From NCBI GenBank assembly GCA_034440615.1, contig JAOTOM010002336.1, positions 1-64,000 on the forward strand: 64,000 bases of DNA, written 5' to 3'. The notes beneath the pieces are model-generated. The model did not search any database. It saw nothing but the letters and a program-made list of their open reading frames with translations, and was not told the DNA's origin. Source of the DNA: Ashinkailepas kermadecensis. Its lineage: Eukaryota; Arthropoda; Thecostraca; Neolepadidae. This document shows positions 1-14,315 of the stretch, piece after piece (position 1 is the stretch's first letter; each line of letters begins with the position of its first letter). Made by a program: the position numbers and the translations under genes.

Positions 1-38
1 TCCGTGTGCTGAATATCCCGTGCGTATCTCGCGCATAA

Positions 39-195
39 ACACATTGTCCAATTATTGAGCCAGTATAGTGTGTCATGGTGTTCCACCACGTAAACATAAA
101 CATACTGTCCAATTATTGAGCCAGTATAGTGTGTCATGGTGTTCCACCACGTAAACATAAACATACTGTCCAATTATTGAGCCAGTATAAGTGTG
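39..195. repeat. 61-bp tandem repeat, about 2.5 copies
   Basis: The phrase ATTATTGAGCCAGTATA recurs at 51, 112 and 173, which gives an exact 61-bp period. The later copies are nearly identical and the first differs at a few bases. The array may continue beyond the left edge of the window. It has no coding character. Confidence 0.9.
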
Positions 196-838
196 CCAAT
201 GTGTGGCACGATTCACTTTTCCTCACGGCCTTCCCGCTCAGTTTATCCCACACACAATCCTTCAGCGCGGCGCCCAACATTGAACTGACGCTGGCAACGC
301 AAGCGCTCGGCCTCGAGGCGCGCAGGTCACGTGACATGACGACACAACCACGTGACTGACGGCTGAACTCTGTATGGGTATGCAAAGTGCAGCCACAAAC
401 CCTCTCTCCCAGCAGTTCAGAACAGAATCATTATATGAATATTATATGAAATTGTATATTAATCCTATATATCTTAAAACACCGCAGCACAAATCATGCG
501 AAGGTTTCAGAAGCGTGACGGTAGTGCCAGGACCAAGTGGGATTTGGTGAGTCAGGTGACCTGATGTCGTATACACACAGGATTAAACCAGGCCGGGCTG
601 TGCCCCTGCTCGCAATGAGAAACATAAATGTACGGTGTAGTATTTGTTGAACGCTTCCTAGGCGTAATGTATTCACTAAGTAAAATCGACAGACAAGCTC
701 TCACGAACTATGCTATAGGGACCATCCAGCAGGCCCCAGCATGCGTGTTTTTCTGATTTCAACCGAAACTGCACTCAGAAGTAAGCAAAACTAACTACTG
801 GTGTGTGAACCAGCATGTCCCTTTTGAGTAGCTTAGGG
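196..838. other. Unclassified stretch, no gene seen
   Basis: This is mixed-composition DNA with an AT-rich patch near 430-480. The open frames are short (under 85 codons), overlap on both strands and show no recognisable domain. I see no repeat or RNA gene. Confidence 0.5.
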
Positions 839-1567
839 TCCGTGTTAGGCGCACCTGACCTGACGTGATGCACTGTAGCCCAGCATCACATCCGTGTTAG
901 GCGCACCTGACCTGACGTGATGCACTGTAGCCCAGCATCACATGCGTGTTAGGCGCACCTGACCTGACGTGATGCACTGTAGCCCAGCATCACATGCGTG
1001 TTAGGTGCACCTGACCTGACGTGATACACTATAGCCCAGCATCACATGCGTGTTAGGTGCACCTGACCTGACGTGATACACTATAGCCCAGCATCACATG
1101 CGTGTTAGGTGCACCTGACCTGACGTGATGCACTATAGCCCAGCATCACATGCGTGTTAGGTGCACCTGACCTGACGTGATACACTATAGCCCAGCATCA
1201 CATGCGTGTTAGGCACACCTAACCTGACGTGATACACTATAGCCCAGCATCACATGCGTGTTAGGTGCACCTGACCTGACGTGATACACTATAGCCCAGC
1301 ATCACATGCGTGTTAGGTGCACCTGACTTGACGTGATGCACTATAGCCCAGCATGACATGCGTGTGAGGCACACCTGATCTGACGTGATGCACTGTAGCC
1401 CAGCATCACATGCGTGTTAGGTGCACCTGACCTGACGTGATACACTATAGCCCAGCATCACATGCGTGTTAGGTGCACCTGACTTGACGTGATGCACTAT
1501 AGCCCAGCATGACATGCGTGTTAGGCACACCTGATCTGACGTGCTACACTATAACCCAGCATCATAT
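839..1567. repeat. 52-bp satellite array, about 14 copies
   Basis: The unit begins TGCGTGTTAGGTGCACCTGA and ends CCCAGCATCACA. Starts at 839 and 891 give the 52-bp period. Each unit contains a CRE-like TGACGTGA. Variants (GGCGCA or GGTGCA; GATGCACTGT or GATACACTAT) are partly grouped, the first copies being GC-richer. This suggests growth by block duplication. Confidence 0.95.
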
Positions 1568-2141
1568 GCTTAGTTAAAAAAACACCGTGTTGTAATTTAT
1601 CGTTCTAGGGAGAGCGTAACATGGGCTGAAATTCCTTGATACAATCTTATTCGCGACTGTGCAATTTAAGTCCAAATACCTTGGCGACCGGAACATGAAT
1701 CATAATCCAGCCCGTTTGTAAAACATGTTTTGTTACAGCCAGCATGACATTAATATAGCTTCGGAATATTGTCAGAGCCAAGTTCGATTATATCATGTCA
1801 AGGGTATACCAATAGCCAATCCGTTCCAAATCTACTCCAACAGTGTTAAAATATTGGTTTTTCGTTAGGTGTGAGATGACTAATCGAGTGCACTAGGATG
1901 TCGAAATCTGTCACGGAAGTATGTTGTTTTAAATATCGTAAATCGTCAAAGTCCTTCAAGCTGAACTTTTAGCCCATATCTTACTCATACGTGTATGTTT
2001 TTTTAATTGAGCGACACGCATTAAACGAATACATATATTAATCATAATTACGGCAAATACCATACTATCAACAAATGATATTGTATAAAAGACCACATTA
2101 TAGGTATGTTATGTCTGTAGGTGTGTATATGAGCTATGTAT
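1568..2141. other. AT-rich unclassified stretch
   Basis: This stretch is AT-rich and full of stops in all frames. I recognise no gene, RNA or repeat in it. Confidence 0.5.
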
Positions 2142-2211
2142 CTGGTAGCACCGGTATGAAGTAGATGCGCCCTAAAGCCCTAATAACTAACTAACTAACT
2201 GGTAGCATCGG
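2142..2211 (+). mobile_element. Ultra-short LINE 3' tail with target-site duplication
   Basis: A 44-bp insert (2155-2198) ends in a (CTAA)n tail. It is flanked by CTGGTAGCACCGG (2142-2154) and CTGGTAGCATCGG (2199-2211), a 12/13 match. Its core GATGCGCCCTAAAGCCCTAA also occurs at 60385 with its own flanking duplication. The two copies together argue for severely 5'-truncated retrotransposon insertions. The parent element is not in the window. Confidence 0.7.
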
Positions 2212-2519
2212 GGATTATGTTACGACATGCTTGTGTATCAAAATCCGTATTTGGGAGCATAAGCAAAGTAGCCATGCACGATTTGTTTAAGAAGCGAGGC
2301 ATGAAGGCTTCATCAACACATCAAGAAGCACGATGTCGATACTTCCTGGGGAAGGATGTCTATTAAGTGCTCAGAAAGTGGTATATTCCACCCTATTTCA
2401 CCAATAATTTATCACTGCACTCCAATGCGAAATCTGCACCGATAACCCAATCCATGTTATGCTTCAGGTCCGGCGTGCGGATTTCCGGCATATTCCACAA
2501 CACATGGCGAACCGAAACA
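2212..2519. other. Unclassified stretch, no gene seen
   Basis: Unique-looking sequence between the LINE tail and the next array. No coding or RNA signature was recognised. Confidence 0.5.
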
Positions 2520-3072
2520 GAGCACAACACAACAGAGCCAGCAGAGCGAACACAGTAGAGCCAGCAGAGCCAGCAGAGCCAACACAGCAGAGCCAGCAGA
2601 GCCAACAGAGCCAACACAGCAGAGCCAACAGAGCCAACAGAGCCAACACAGCAGAGCCAGCAGAGCCAACACAGCAGAGCCAGCAGAGCGAACACAGTAG
2701 AGCCAGCAGAGCCAACACAGCAGAGCCAACACAGCAGAGCCAGCCGAGCCAACAGAGCCAACACAGCAGAGCCAGCACAGCAGAGCCAGCAGAGCCAACA
2801 GAGCCAACACAGCAGAGCCAACACAGCAGAGCCAGCAGAGCCAACAGAGCCAACACAGCAGAGCCAACAGAGCCAGCAGAGCCAACACAGCAGAGCCAGC
2901 AGAGCCAACACAGCAGAGCCAACACAGCAGAGCCAGCAGAGCCAACACAGCAGAGCCAACACAGCAGAGCCAGCAGAGCCAACACAGCAGAGCCAGCAGA
3001 GCCAACACAGCAGAGCCAACACAGCAGAGCCAACACAGCAGAGCCAGCAGAGCCAACACAGCAGAGCCAGCA
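2520..3072. repeat. CAGAGCCAACACAG-type minisatellite
   Basis: Blocks of CAGAGCCAA, CAGAGCCAG and CACAG alternate irregularly for about 550 bp. The block lengths (9, 12 and 15 bases and mixtures) are multiples of three. Frames therefore stay open on both strands (a 228-residue frame on plus, 190-241 on minus) and encode only low-complexity peptide. The open frames are a by-product of the repeat, not a gene. Confidence 0.95.
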
Positions 3073-3561
3073 GACTGGAATGATACGAAATAGTCATATT
3101 TGGCTGGATTCGTATCACAGGTCACTTCTCGGAATAGTCAAATGACCTGACCTATCCCCGGAGCGGATAGCAGTTTGACTCGCACTGCGAGAAGGGTCAC
3201 TCGCACAAGCGCAATGAAAGCTTCCAGCATTTCTCCGATGCTGAAACTGCCCGGTTGCCCTTACATGGCACTGGTATGGCTTCCCTTGACTCACCACCTA
3301 CTCTTGTACCCCTCTGACGCTACCACCCGGACTCTGCTGGGACTCTGGCATTACCACCGAGTCACTACCCCAACTCTGTCAGAGGTCTGATCTTTGGATG
3401 CACCTCTGCGTTTCTCTGGTGCGGTGATGCGAAAACAAATACAAACAAACAAACACTCTAGGGCCTTAGTTTAATCTGAAGCAGACTGAACACCGGAACA
3501 TAGCAGAACAATAGATGCATTTGGTAAAGCAAAATCCGAGCGAAAACTCCTAAGGCAGGGT
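3073..3561. other. Unclassified stretch ending in an AAAC-rich tail
   Basis: The stretch contains GCGGTGATGCGAAAACAAAT followed by (ACAAAC)n near 3425-3455. That could be the 3' tail of a retroposed element, but I could not find a second copy or a convincing target-site duplication. No gene was recognised. Confidence 0.35.
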
Positions 3562-3715
3562 CTTGTAGCCATTACTCTGTGTAAACATGACTCTGATCAT
3601 AGCTGAAGCAAGAGCTAGATCGTGACTGTGACTGTGACTTGTAGCCATCACTCTGTGTAAACATGACTCTGATCATAGCTGAAGCTAGAGCTACGATCGT
3701 GACTGTGACTGTGAC
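3562..3715. repeat. About 75-bp direct duplication at the array border
   Basis: The stretch starting CTTGTAGCCATTACTCTGTG (about 3562) recurs from about 3640 as CTTGTAGCCATCACTCTGTG. Each copy runs through AACATGACTCTGATCATAGC into GTGACT repeats. This suggests that slippage at the border of the hexamer array duplicated its flank. Confidence 0.8.
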
Positions 3716-4252
3716 TGTGATTGTGATTGTGACTGTGACTGTGACTGTGACTGCGACTGCGACTGCGACTGTGACTGTGACTGCGGACGTGACTGTGAAA
3801 ATGACAGTAACAGTGACAGTGACAGTGACAGTGACAGTAACAGTGACAGTGACAGTGACAGTGACAGTGACAGTGACAGTGATAGTGACAGTGGCAGTGG
3901 CAGTGACAGTGGCAGTGACAGTGACAGTGACAGTGACAGTGACAGTGGCAGTGCCAGTGACAGTGGCAGTGACAGTGACAGTGACAGTGACAGTGACAGT
4001 AACAGTGGCAGTGACAGTGACAGTGGCAGTGGCAGTGGCAGTGACAGTGACAGTGACAGTGACAGTGACAGTGACAGTGACAGTGACAGTGACTGTGACT
4101 GTGACAGTGGCAGTGACAGTGACAGTGACAGTGACAGTGACAGTGGCAGTGACAGTGACAGTGGCAGTGGCAGTGGCAGTGACAGTGACAGTGACAGTGA
4201 CAGTGACAGTGACCGTGACAGTGACAGTGACAGTGACCGTGACTGTGACTGT
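3700..4252. repeat. GTGACT / GACAGT hexanucleotide array
   Basis: About 550 bp of 6-bp units: GTGACT at the left, GACAGT with interspersed GGCAGT over most of the length, then GTGACC/GTGACT at the right. A higher-order pattern of GACAGT runs punctuated by GGCAGT triplets repeats (for example around 4018-4048 and 4153-4184). All frames are open only because the unit is 6 bp, so this is not coding. Confidence 0.95.
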
Positions 4253-4351
4253 AGCCAAGACTCACCGCAGTCCTTCTCGTCCCAGCCGGAGGCACACGTA
4301 GTCACGCCGTCACAGAAGCCGCCGGGCGACACGCAGCTGCAAGATGAAGCA

Positions 4352-4572
4352 GTGCCGGGTCAGGTCAGGTCAGGTACCGGGTCAGGTCAGGTCAGGTACC
4401 GGGTCAGGTCAGGTGCAGTGCCGGGTCAGGTCAGGCCAGGTACCGGGTCAGGTCAGGTGCAGTGCCGGGTTAGGTCAGGTCAGGTACCGGGTCAGGTCAG
4501 GTGCAGTGCCGGGTTAGGTCAGGTGCAGTGCCGGGTCAGGTCAGGTCAGGTACCGGGTCAGGTCAGGTGCAC
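4352..4572. repeat. AGGTC pentamer repeat with higher-order units
   Basis: GGTCAGGTCAGGTACCGG and GGTCAGGTGCAGTGCCGG blocks of about 20-25 bp alternate. The unit is rich in the nuclear-receptor half site AGGTCA, but this follows from the pentamer and does not by itself imply function. Confidence 0.9.
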
Positions 4573-4599
4573 ACAGGCTAATTTTGAGCACATTATCAC

Positions 4600-4712
4600 C
4601 GACCAGTTCATCGTTAAACAGCAACATTCAACCTCTAATAAGAAAAATGAGAGGATAAGTTGTCTGGAGAGGATAACGTTCTGGGTGCCAAAAATCCAGG
4701 AGCAGCCTACCG
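4600..4712 (+). repeat. Dispersed repeat family D, copy 1
   Basis: The segment around GTTAAACAGCAACATTCAAC through GGATAACGTTCTGGGTGCC and ATCCAGGAGCAGCCTA is clearly related to 56932-57045 (GTTAAACAGCACCATTCAAC ... GGATAATATTC ... ATCCAGGACCAGCCTA). It is more weakly related to about 50785-50850. The element class is unknown. No terminal repeats were identified. Confidence 0.6.
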
Positions 4713-7741
<3,029 letters not shown>

Positions 7742-7749
<8 letters not shown>

Positions 7750-7940
7750 CAGGGGTGAATACGTGGGGACACTGGGGACATCCCCCCCTCTCCCTTCTCC
7801 ATGGAAAAGTGATCGCGAAAGGCGCCCTTTCGGAGAGGTTCGGTGCACGCCACCCCTGCTCAGCGGACTTTTTAGCCCAAGGCGCTCCTCCAGGGACTTC
7901 ACGTGATACAAATTCCTGGATCCGTCTTCCTGATCCACGT
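7742..7940 (+). mobile_element. hAT-like MITE, CAGGGG(C)GGATCC family
   Basis: The element occupies 7750-7932. Its left end is CAGGGGTGAATACGTGG and its right end is AATTCCTGGATCCGTCTTCCTG. Imperfect 8-bp flanking repeats are present: GTCCACGC (7742-7749) and ATCCACGT (7933-7940), a 6/8 match. The inside carries the family phrase GGCGCCCTTTCGGAGAGG...GGTGCACGCC. The 8-bp duplication and CAGGG-type termini are as expected for hAT-superfamily non-autonomous elements. There is no transposase. Confidence 0.6.
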
Positions 7941-8364
7941 TAGTTTTGCTATTCGTCGAGCACCGCTTCGAAATGTCGTTGTGGTCATGACAGACATATT
8001 AAATCAGAGGTAATGCAGATGTTCGTAAATAATAGATACAACGGCAACACCAGGGAAGTGATGAAGAGAATTCAAGGTACTTTGGGAGAGCAGCATCATA
8101 CAATTATATGTATGAAGCACATGGACGGCAAGCCTGGATTCAAACAAAGACATCAATATCCATAGTTCTCCCTCGTTGCATTTTGTCATCGTTACCCAAC
8201 TTTCTTAACAGTTGGGTGGGATTGGTAGTTCACAATGCATGTTTGGTTCTATATATTCTGTGCACACCAGAGGACCTCGCGGTGTGGCAGAATTTCCTAC
8301 CCCTCGAAATGAGGGTCGGAAAGGGCTTACTGCACACAACTCAGGTTTTCAACGGCACACACAG
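7941..8364. other. Unclassified stretch
   Basis: No recognised gene or repeat. It lies between a MITE and the outer arm of the large palindrome. Confidence 0.45.
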
Positions 8365-8674
8365 GAGGCTTTCAAGTCGATACTTTCCGTGTCGGTCACA
8401 TCGGTGGCGTCTGCGCGGCAGATTCTGACGTCACGACGCAAAAGGCCTACGTCACACAGCGTATTGGCGATAGGAGTTACCAGACAATAGCGCCGCTCCA
8501 CTTTGGCCACGTCTGCGGTAGATAAATTGTCAAGTTATCTGTTGAGGAAGCGCGTACCTCGTGGTTTCTGTCTACACAGCCGTGATTGTGGATCAGGTGT
8601 ATTTCACTAATGAGGACATCATGGAGGGCGATGAGTGAGCATTCCCGTACCTGATTAACTTTCTGTTCTTGTGT

Positions 8675-8715
8675 CCCTCTAGAGCTAGAGGGATGTCATC
8701 AGCTCTGATGACATC
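8675..8715. repeat. Two adjacent perfect hairpins
   Basis: CCCTCTAG-AG-CTAGAGGG (8675-8692) has 8-bp arms. GATGTCATCAG-CT-CTGATGACATC (8692-8715) has 11-bp arms. Both are perfect with 2-bp loops, share one base, and lie in the unpaired left-arm segment of the large palindrome. Confidence 0.85.
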
Positions 8716-8935
8716 AAAAGCTTGCATGCAGTTTATTTGATCATCACCATAGAACAATGATCTTCGTCCCAGTTGTGATGCTGCTGGCCGTGGTTGGAGA
8801 TCATGAGCGGTCCGGTGGGTCGGAACCCTCCCCAAGTTGCATACCCCGCTAATGTAAAGTTGTCATTTTCCCTATTCAATCTGAAAATATGTCCTGAAAA
8901 TAGGGGCCTGGAACCCCCTAGCTTGGAGGGAGATC

Positions 8936-9021
8936 TCCAGTCTTGTTAGTTTGTTTGTTGTTTGTTTGGTTGGGCACTTCGGCCTGCTCAGGCCATTTCG
9001 TGCCGATCCAGTCTTGTTAGT
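8936..9021 (-). mobile_element. 56-bp retroposon tail with perfect 15-bp target-site duplication
   Basis: The element occupies 8951-9006. TCCAGTCTTGTTAGT flanks it exactly on both sides (8936-8950 and 9007-9021). Read on the minus strand it is a hairpin (GGCACGAAATGGCCT ... AGGCCGAAGTGCC) followed by a CAAACAAAC tail, typical of a 3'-end-only LINE or SINE insertion. It sits in only one arm of the palindrome, so it post-dates the palindrome. Confidence 0.8.
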
Positions 9022-9442
9022 GGTAGTCATAGACAATTATGGTGATTTATGATTTATGATCGTGGTGCCATTGCAGTATTCGACTAAGTTATTTCCAGGT
9101 AACGGCATAGTGCCAGGCCAACTCCAGTTCCAGGCAATACCTGGAAATAATTTGGTCGAATACTGTAATGGCACAACAGTATTATCATAAATCCCTATAG
9201 TTGTCATTGGCTACCACCAATAAGACTAGAGATCTCTCTCCAAGCCAGGAGGTGGGGTCCAGGCACTTATTTTCATGACATATTTTCAGATTGGATAGGG
9301 AAAATGACACATTGGCGAAAGGTAATACATATCGCCAATACGTTGTGCGACGTAAGCCCTTTGCGTCGTGACGTCAGAATCTGCCGCGGACGCCACCGAG
9401 GCGAAAGACGTTGCAAGGAAAGCATCGACTTGAAAGCCTCAC

Positions 9443-9700
9443 TCCAGGGGCTGGTCCAGGAATTTCGATGGGATGGGTGGCACTCGTCTGTGGGGGGGGG
9501 GAGGAGGCGAATTGATTAGGAACATTTCAGGGGGATGCACTCGAGCGTCCCGGGAGGGACGCCATCGGCGGCAAGAAAGGATGAACTCGAGCGTTCAGGA
9601 GGGGAGCACTTTCTGTTTGGAGAAACGCATTCCACTAAAAGAAAACAAAGGGCGGAGTGGGGGCTGTACCCGAGTTTCCTGGAGGATTTTTTTTTCCTAG
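9443..9700 (+). mobile_element. Copy of the GGATCCAGGAATT / CTCGAG dispersed family
   Basis: It starts CAGGGGCTGGTCCAGGAATT and carries repeated CACTCGAGCGTCC / AACTCGAGCGTTC phrases and G-rich tracts. It is similar to the copies at 39455-39690 and 41303-41520. The right terminus and target duplication are not clear. No protein is encoded. Confidence 0.5.
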
Positions 9701-10135
9701 TCGGAGTGATGACGAATCTTCATGGGGCGCCTGATGCACACGATACCGTCGCTTGGATCCGTGTCAGCTTCCACCTCTAATTTCGTATCCGTGGCGACGC
9801 CAACAGCATTGATGCGGCCATAATTCCAGCTCGTCCACATCCCTCCCCCTCACCTGCCACGTCACCCTACCGGTCCCACCGGGTTTCGGAAGGGGAAGAG
9901 AGCACGTTTTGTGTCAGGGCCCGCGTTCCCCGCCGACCGGAAACCCGGCGGAAACAGCCGGCGGCGGCGCCCGTCTGACCTTGACGCGTGACCTTGGCCC
10001 AGTTACACACTGAACGTGACCCAGTTTGCGCATCGTTGCCGCCGGCGACCGCTGTTTTCGCAGCTTGGCGCGGGTTTTTACCGCGGATTATACGGAGACC
10101 AGCTGGTGCGTAAGCTCCAAGCTGTTATGTCGCCT
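9701..10135. other. Unclassified stretch
   Basis: GC-rich near 9880-9990. No recognised gene, RNA or repeat. Confidence 0.45.
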
Positions 10136-10676
10136 GTACGCGTGTTTTATATCGGGTAAGGCAGCAGACTCCCGCGTGTGTTTTATATCGGGTAAGGCAG
10201 CAGACTCCCGCGTGTGTTTGTATCGGGCAAGGCAGCAGACTCCCGCGTGTGTTTGTATCGAGTAAGGCAACAGACTCCCGTGTGTGTTTGTATCGGGTAA
10301 GGCAGCAGGCTCCCACGTGTGTTTGTATCGGGTAAGGCAGCAGACTCCCGCGTGTGTTTGTATCGGGTAAGGCAGCAGGCTCCCGCGTGTGTTTGTATCG
10401 GGTAAGGCAGCAGACTCCCGCGTGTGTTTGTATCGGGTAAGGCAGCAGGCTCCCACGTGTGTTTGTATCGGGTAAGGCAGCAGGCTCCCGCGTGTGTTTG
10501 TATCGGGTAAGGCAGCAGACTCCCGCGTGTGTTTGTATCGGGTAAGGCAGCAGGCTCCCACGTGTGTTTGTATCGGGTAAGGCAGCAGGCTCTCTTGTGT
10601 GTGTGTGTGTGTAACGAGTAAGACAACAGGTCCTCGCGTGTGTTTGCAACGGGTAAAGCAGAAGGCTCTCATGTGC
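10136..10676. repeat. 35-bp minisatellite, about 14 copies
   Basis: The unit is CGTGTGTTTGTATCGGGTAA plus GGCAGCAGGCTCCCG, well conserved in the middle and degenerate at both ends (a (GT)n run near 10600, shifted units near 10630-10670). Three units make 105 bp, so the minus-strand frames of 147-213 codons stay open only because of the repeat. Confidence 0.95.
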
Positions 10677-10924
10677 AAATTGAGGTGAAAGCGGTGTAGA
10701 AGGCATGTGACGTCATGTTTCATCGCCAAGCGCTTTTTAAAAAGTGTTTCAGCTTAATTCCTTGATGAGGCACTACACAGTGTAAATGAGCCTCGCTTAT
10801 TCCTTTTCTCGAACCTTTCCACCTAAGATGGCTGGTGGCCACCCTCTAGCGATTTTGTACCTGATGAGTTGCGGGAAAACATGCATCGTGTTGCCTGCCA
10901 CGATGGAAGTCTGATAGTTTCTGT

Positions 10925-11584
<660 letters not shown>

Positions 11585-11832
11585 TCGCGAACCCCTCACG
11601 AACCCCTCACGAACCCCTCACGAACCCCTCGCGAACCCCTCACGAACCCCTCACGAACCCCTCACGAACCCCTCACGAACCCCTCACGAACCCCTCACGA
11701 ACCCCTCGCGAACCCCTCACGAACCCCTCACAAACCCCTCACGAACCCTCACGAACCCCTCACGAACACCTCACAAACCCCTTGCGAACCCCTCACGAAC
11801 CCATCACAAACCCCTCACGAACCCCTCACGCC
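11585..11832. repeat. 11-bp minisatellite CGAACCCCTCA, about 22 copies
   Basis: The unit is CGAACCCCTCA with occasional CGAACCCCTCG and CAAACCCCTCA variants. Near-perfect tandem order gives open frames in an 11-residue cycle that are not coding. Confidence 0.95.
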
Positions 11833-12429
11833 TTCACACGTCACATTAAGGACGTAGGTTCTCAGAAAAAAGTAATTAGTGCAGCTCCGGAGATCAAGGT
11901 CATCGAAGGCCGTTTCTTTGGATGCAACGCCAAACAGCTGGCGATGAAACTCCCGGAAAAGCGGCCTGGAGGTTCCGGTGCAATATTATCACTACATATG
12001 CGATATTCTTATTTTCGCCCAACAGTTAGATGAGACCGCTAGACCATCGTCATGACAGTCAAATTCTAGTTGTGCCCCCATTAAGATGGTCGCATCACTG
12101 AGCTCGGCGTCGTCAGATCCAAGCCAACCCTACCACGCGGACTGAGGCCAACTTTGACCTGGGCCAGACCATTTGTGTACCTTACATAATAAGGCATAGT
12201 CCGGCCCATCAGTCCCACCATTACGATGCACAACAGCTTTCCTGCACAAGACTGTGCTATGCGATTGCTGTGACCGCAATTTGTATTTCTTGACAAGCTT
12301 TATTCTGTATTTTGGTGACAACATTCCGAGCAAGTAAAAATAGTTTTCTTCACCTGAGTACCATACATTTTTTGTCATGCATGTTCGTGCATTATCTCAT
12401 GCTCTTGGTTGCATACAAATGCATAATCA
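11833..12429. other. Unclassified stretch
   Basis: No gene, RNA or repeat was recognised between the 11-bp array and the AT tracts. Confidence 0.45.
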
Positions 12430-12461
12430 TATATGTCTATGGACATGTATGTATACATACA

Positions 12462-12531
<70 letters not shown>

Positions 12532-12562
12532 TATATGTATATATATATACACATATACATAT

Positions 12563-12656
<94 letters not shown>

Positions 12657-12665
12657 TCTATTTGC

Positions 12666-12728
<63 letters not shown>

Positions 12729-12750
12729 GCTATGTGCATATGTATATATT
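12430..12750. repeat. Compound (AT)n / TACATA microsatellite
   Basis: Long TA runs at about 12466-12526, 12572-12645 and 12668-12720 are separated by short TATGTATATA, CATATACATAT and TATCTATTTGCAT interruptions. Confidence 0.97.
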
Positions 12751-13044
12751 GCGGATGTCGACCAGTTGTTAACTTGATTTCATCGTACACTTTCACATGC
12801 CCACGGCTGGAGAATGTATCAGTACAATGTACCAGAACCCGCAACATCACCTTCCTCAGAATTGCACAGATTAGTCCATTTTTAGACAGCCACCTTCTCT
12901 TGCAAGCTGCAGCACCTGTATTGCGACTCTGTATTGACTCGGTATTGTGCAGTTGTGTTGCTTGTGATTCCATCTGTGTGCGAGCCCAGTGGCGAGGTTT
13001 ACAGGCTTTTGTCGGCGCTGAGAGACCAGGCACGGGAACGCAGC
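12751..13044. other. Unclassified stretch
   Basis: Overlapping frames of about 100 codons occur on both strands with no recognisable domain. Confidence 0.4.
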
Positions 13045-13412
13045 TTTGAAGGGATGATTGGGTGTGCTGAGGTACGTTAAGGCTGTGATGATTGGGTGTG
13101 CTGAGGTACGTTAAGGCTGTGATGATTGGGTGTGCTGAGGTACGTTAAGGCTGTGATGATTGGGTGTGCTGAGGGCTTTAGGTACGTTAAGGCTGTGATG
13201 ATTGGGTGTGGGACGTTAAGGCTGTGATGATTGGGTGTGCTGAGGTACGTTAAGGCTGTGATGATTTGTTTAAGGTGTGTGGTGTGCTGAGGTATGTTAA
13301 GGCTGTGATGATTGGGTGTGCTGAGGTACGTTAAGGCTGTGATGATTGGGTGTGCTGAGGTACGTTAAGGCTGTGATGATTGGGTGTGCTGAGGTACGTT
13401 AAGGCTGTGTTC
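13045..13412. repeat. 34-bp minisatellite, about 11 copies
   Basis: The unit is GGCTGTGATGATTGGGTGTG plus CTGAGGTACGTTAA. One copy carries an extra GGCTTTA (near 13171), one lacks CTGAGGTA (near 13210) and one is interrupted near 13265-13285. The rest are almost identical. Confidence 0.95.
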
Positions 13413-14315
13413 ATTTGAAGATACGTTGGAGGAACTCGCTCATAAGGTTCCATGATAATATATGTCATTGTTTGATGGGCACGAGCGAACATCGGGGAGA
13501 GGCGAATTCCACCGAAAATTTAGGGAACTCCGCCTGTGGCAGGGGATGAACATTGTTGTCAGGTGTAATGCTCTGCGATATAATTTTCAAGGTGCGAATG
13601 GAAGCTTTGTTCGGTTGCGTTGTGCCGTGCTCGCGGAATTTTCTGGGTGTCCATGTGATGGCGCTGCCAGTCAGGGGCATTGTTATAGGTGGCGCTGCCA
13701 GCGCAGCACAACGAGTTACATGTGGCGCCACCTGCGAGCTGGTCCTGGATCGCGGCTCAGTGAGTAGGCAGAGGCGCTCTCAAGGGGTGGGTGACTCGGT
13801 AACCCGGGCTTCCCCTTGCTCTTAGTGAAGGAATCACTTTTTGTTGGGCGAGCAATTTTTTAATGCCTCCAATGTTGAATAGATTGCCAGAAATCTGAGT
13901 ATTTCGGTTTGGACGATGGGGGTTGGATAACGGATGTAGTCAGCCCATTTTCTTTGCAAAAATATTGGTCGTGCCACTGGCAAGTTCCAGCTTTAAAATA
14001 ACTGGGTGAACCTCTGTGGGTAGGTACCTACAGACGCGTGCGCCTTGTTGACAACAACCAGAAATGTAGTTGATTTCAAGGTACCGAGATCTGCATACAT
14101 TTAGAACGCCTGCAATCATATCCAAGACGTAGCAATCATACGTCCCCTTTGGGACGTAGCCAAGGGGGCGGATGGAGTGATTGCCCCCCCCCCCAGGCTT
14201 CCATGGGTCTTGCGCGGTCCTATTCGCACCAGTAGTCCGTAAATAACCCTCTATGGGATCGCCATGGCGGATGTACAAAGGCCAACGACAATTTTATGGC
14301 CGCCGAGCCTTTTCT
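13413..14315. other. Unclassified 0.9-kb stretch
   Basis: It contains two copies of TGGCGCTGCCAG near 13660-13700 and a C-run at 14185. Frames of about 90-110 codons on both strands have no recognisable domain. Confidence 0.4.

Larger units (their letters stand above)
8365..9440. repeat. Large imperfect palindrome (foldback-like)
   Basis: Outer arms: 8365-8487 against 9316-9440, for example GAGGCTTTCAAGTCGAT at 8365 and its complement ending at 9440, and CAGATTCTGACGTCACGACG in the left arm. Inner arms: about 8862-9115 against about 9130-9307, including GTCATTTTCCCTAT and GGTGCCATTGCAGTATTCGA matched by their complements. The left half holds about 370 bp (8488-8861) absent on the right, plus the 56-bp insertion at 8951-9006. 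The apex is near 9115-9130. A diverged single-arm relative lies at about 41050-41115. Confidence 0.85.

Noticed and set aside
839..1567. CRISPR array (52-bp repeats)
   Set aside because: Units are directly contiguous with no unique spacers, and the surrounding DNA is animal-like.
2393..3145. Frames of 190-241 codons on both strands
   Set aside because: They are products of a repeat built of 3-bp multiples, giving only low-complexity peptide.
10088..10729. 213-codon minus-strand frame
   Set aside because: It is explained by the 35-bp minisatellite.
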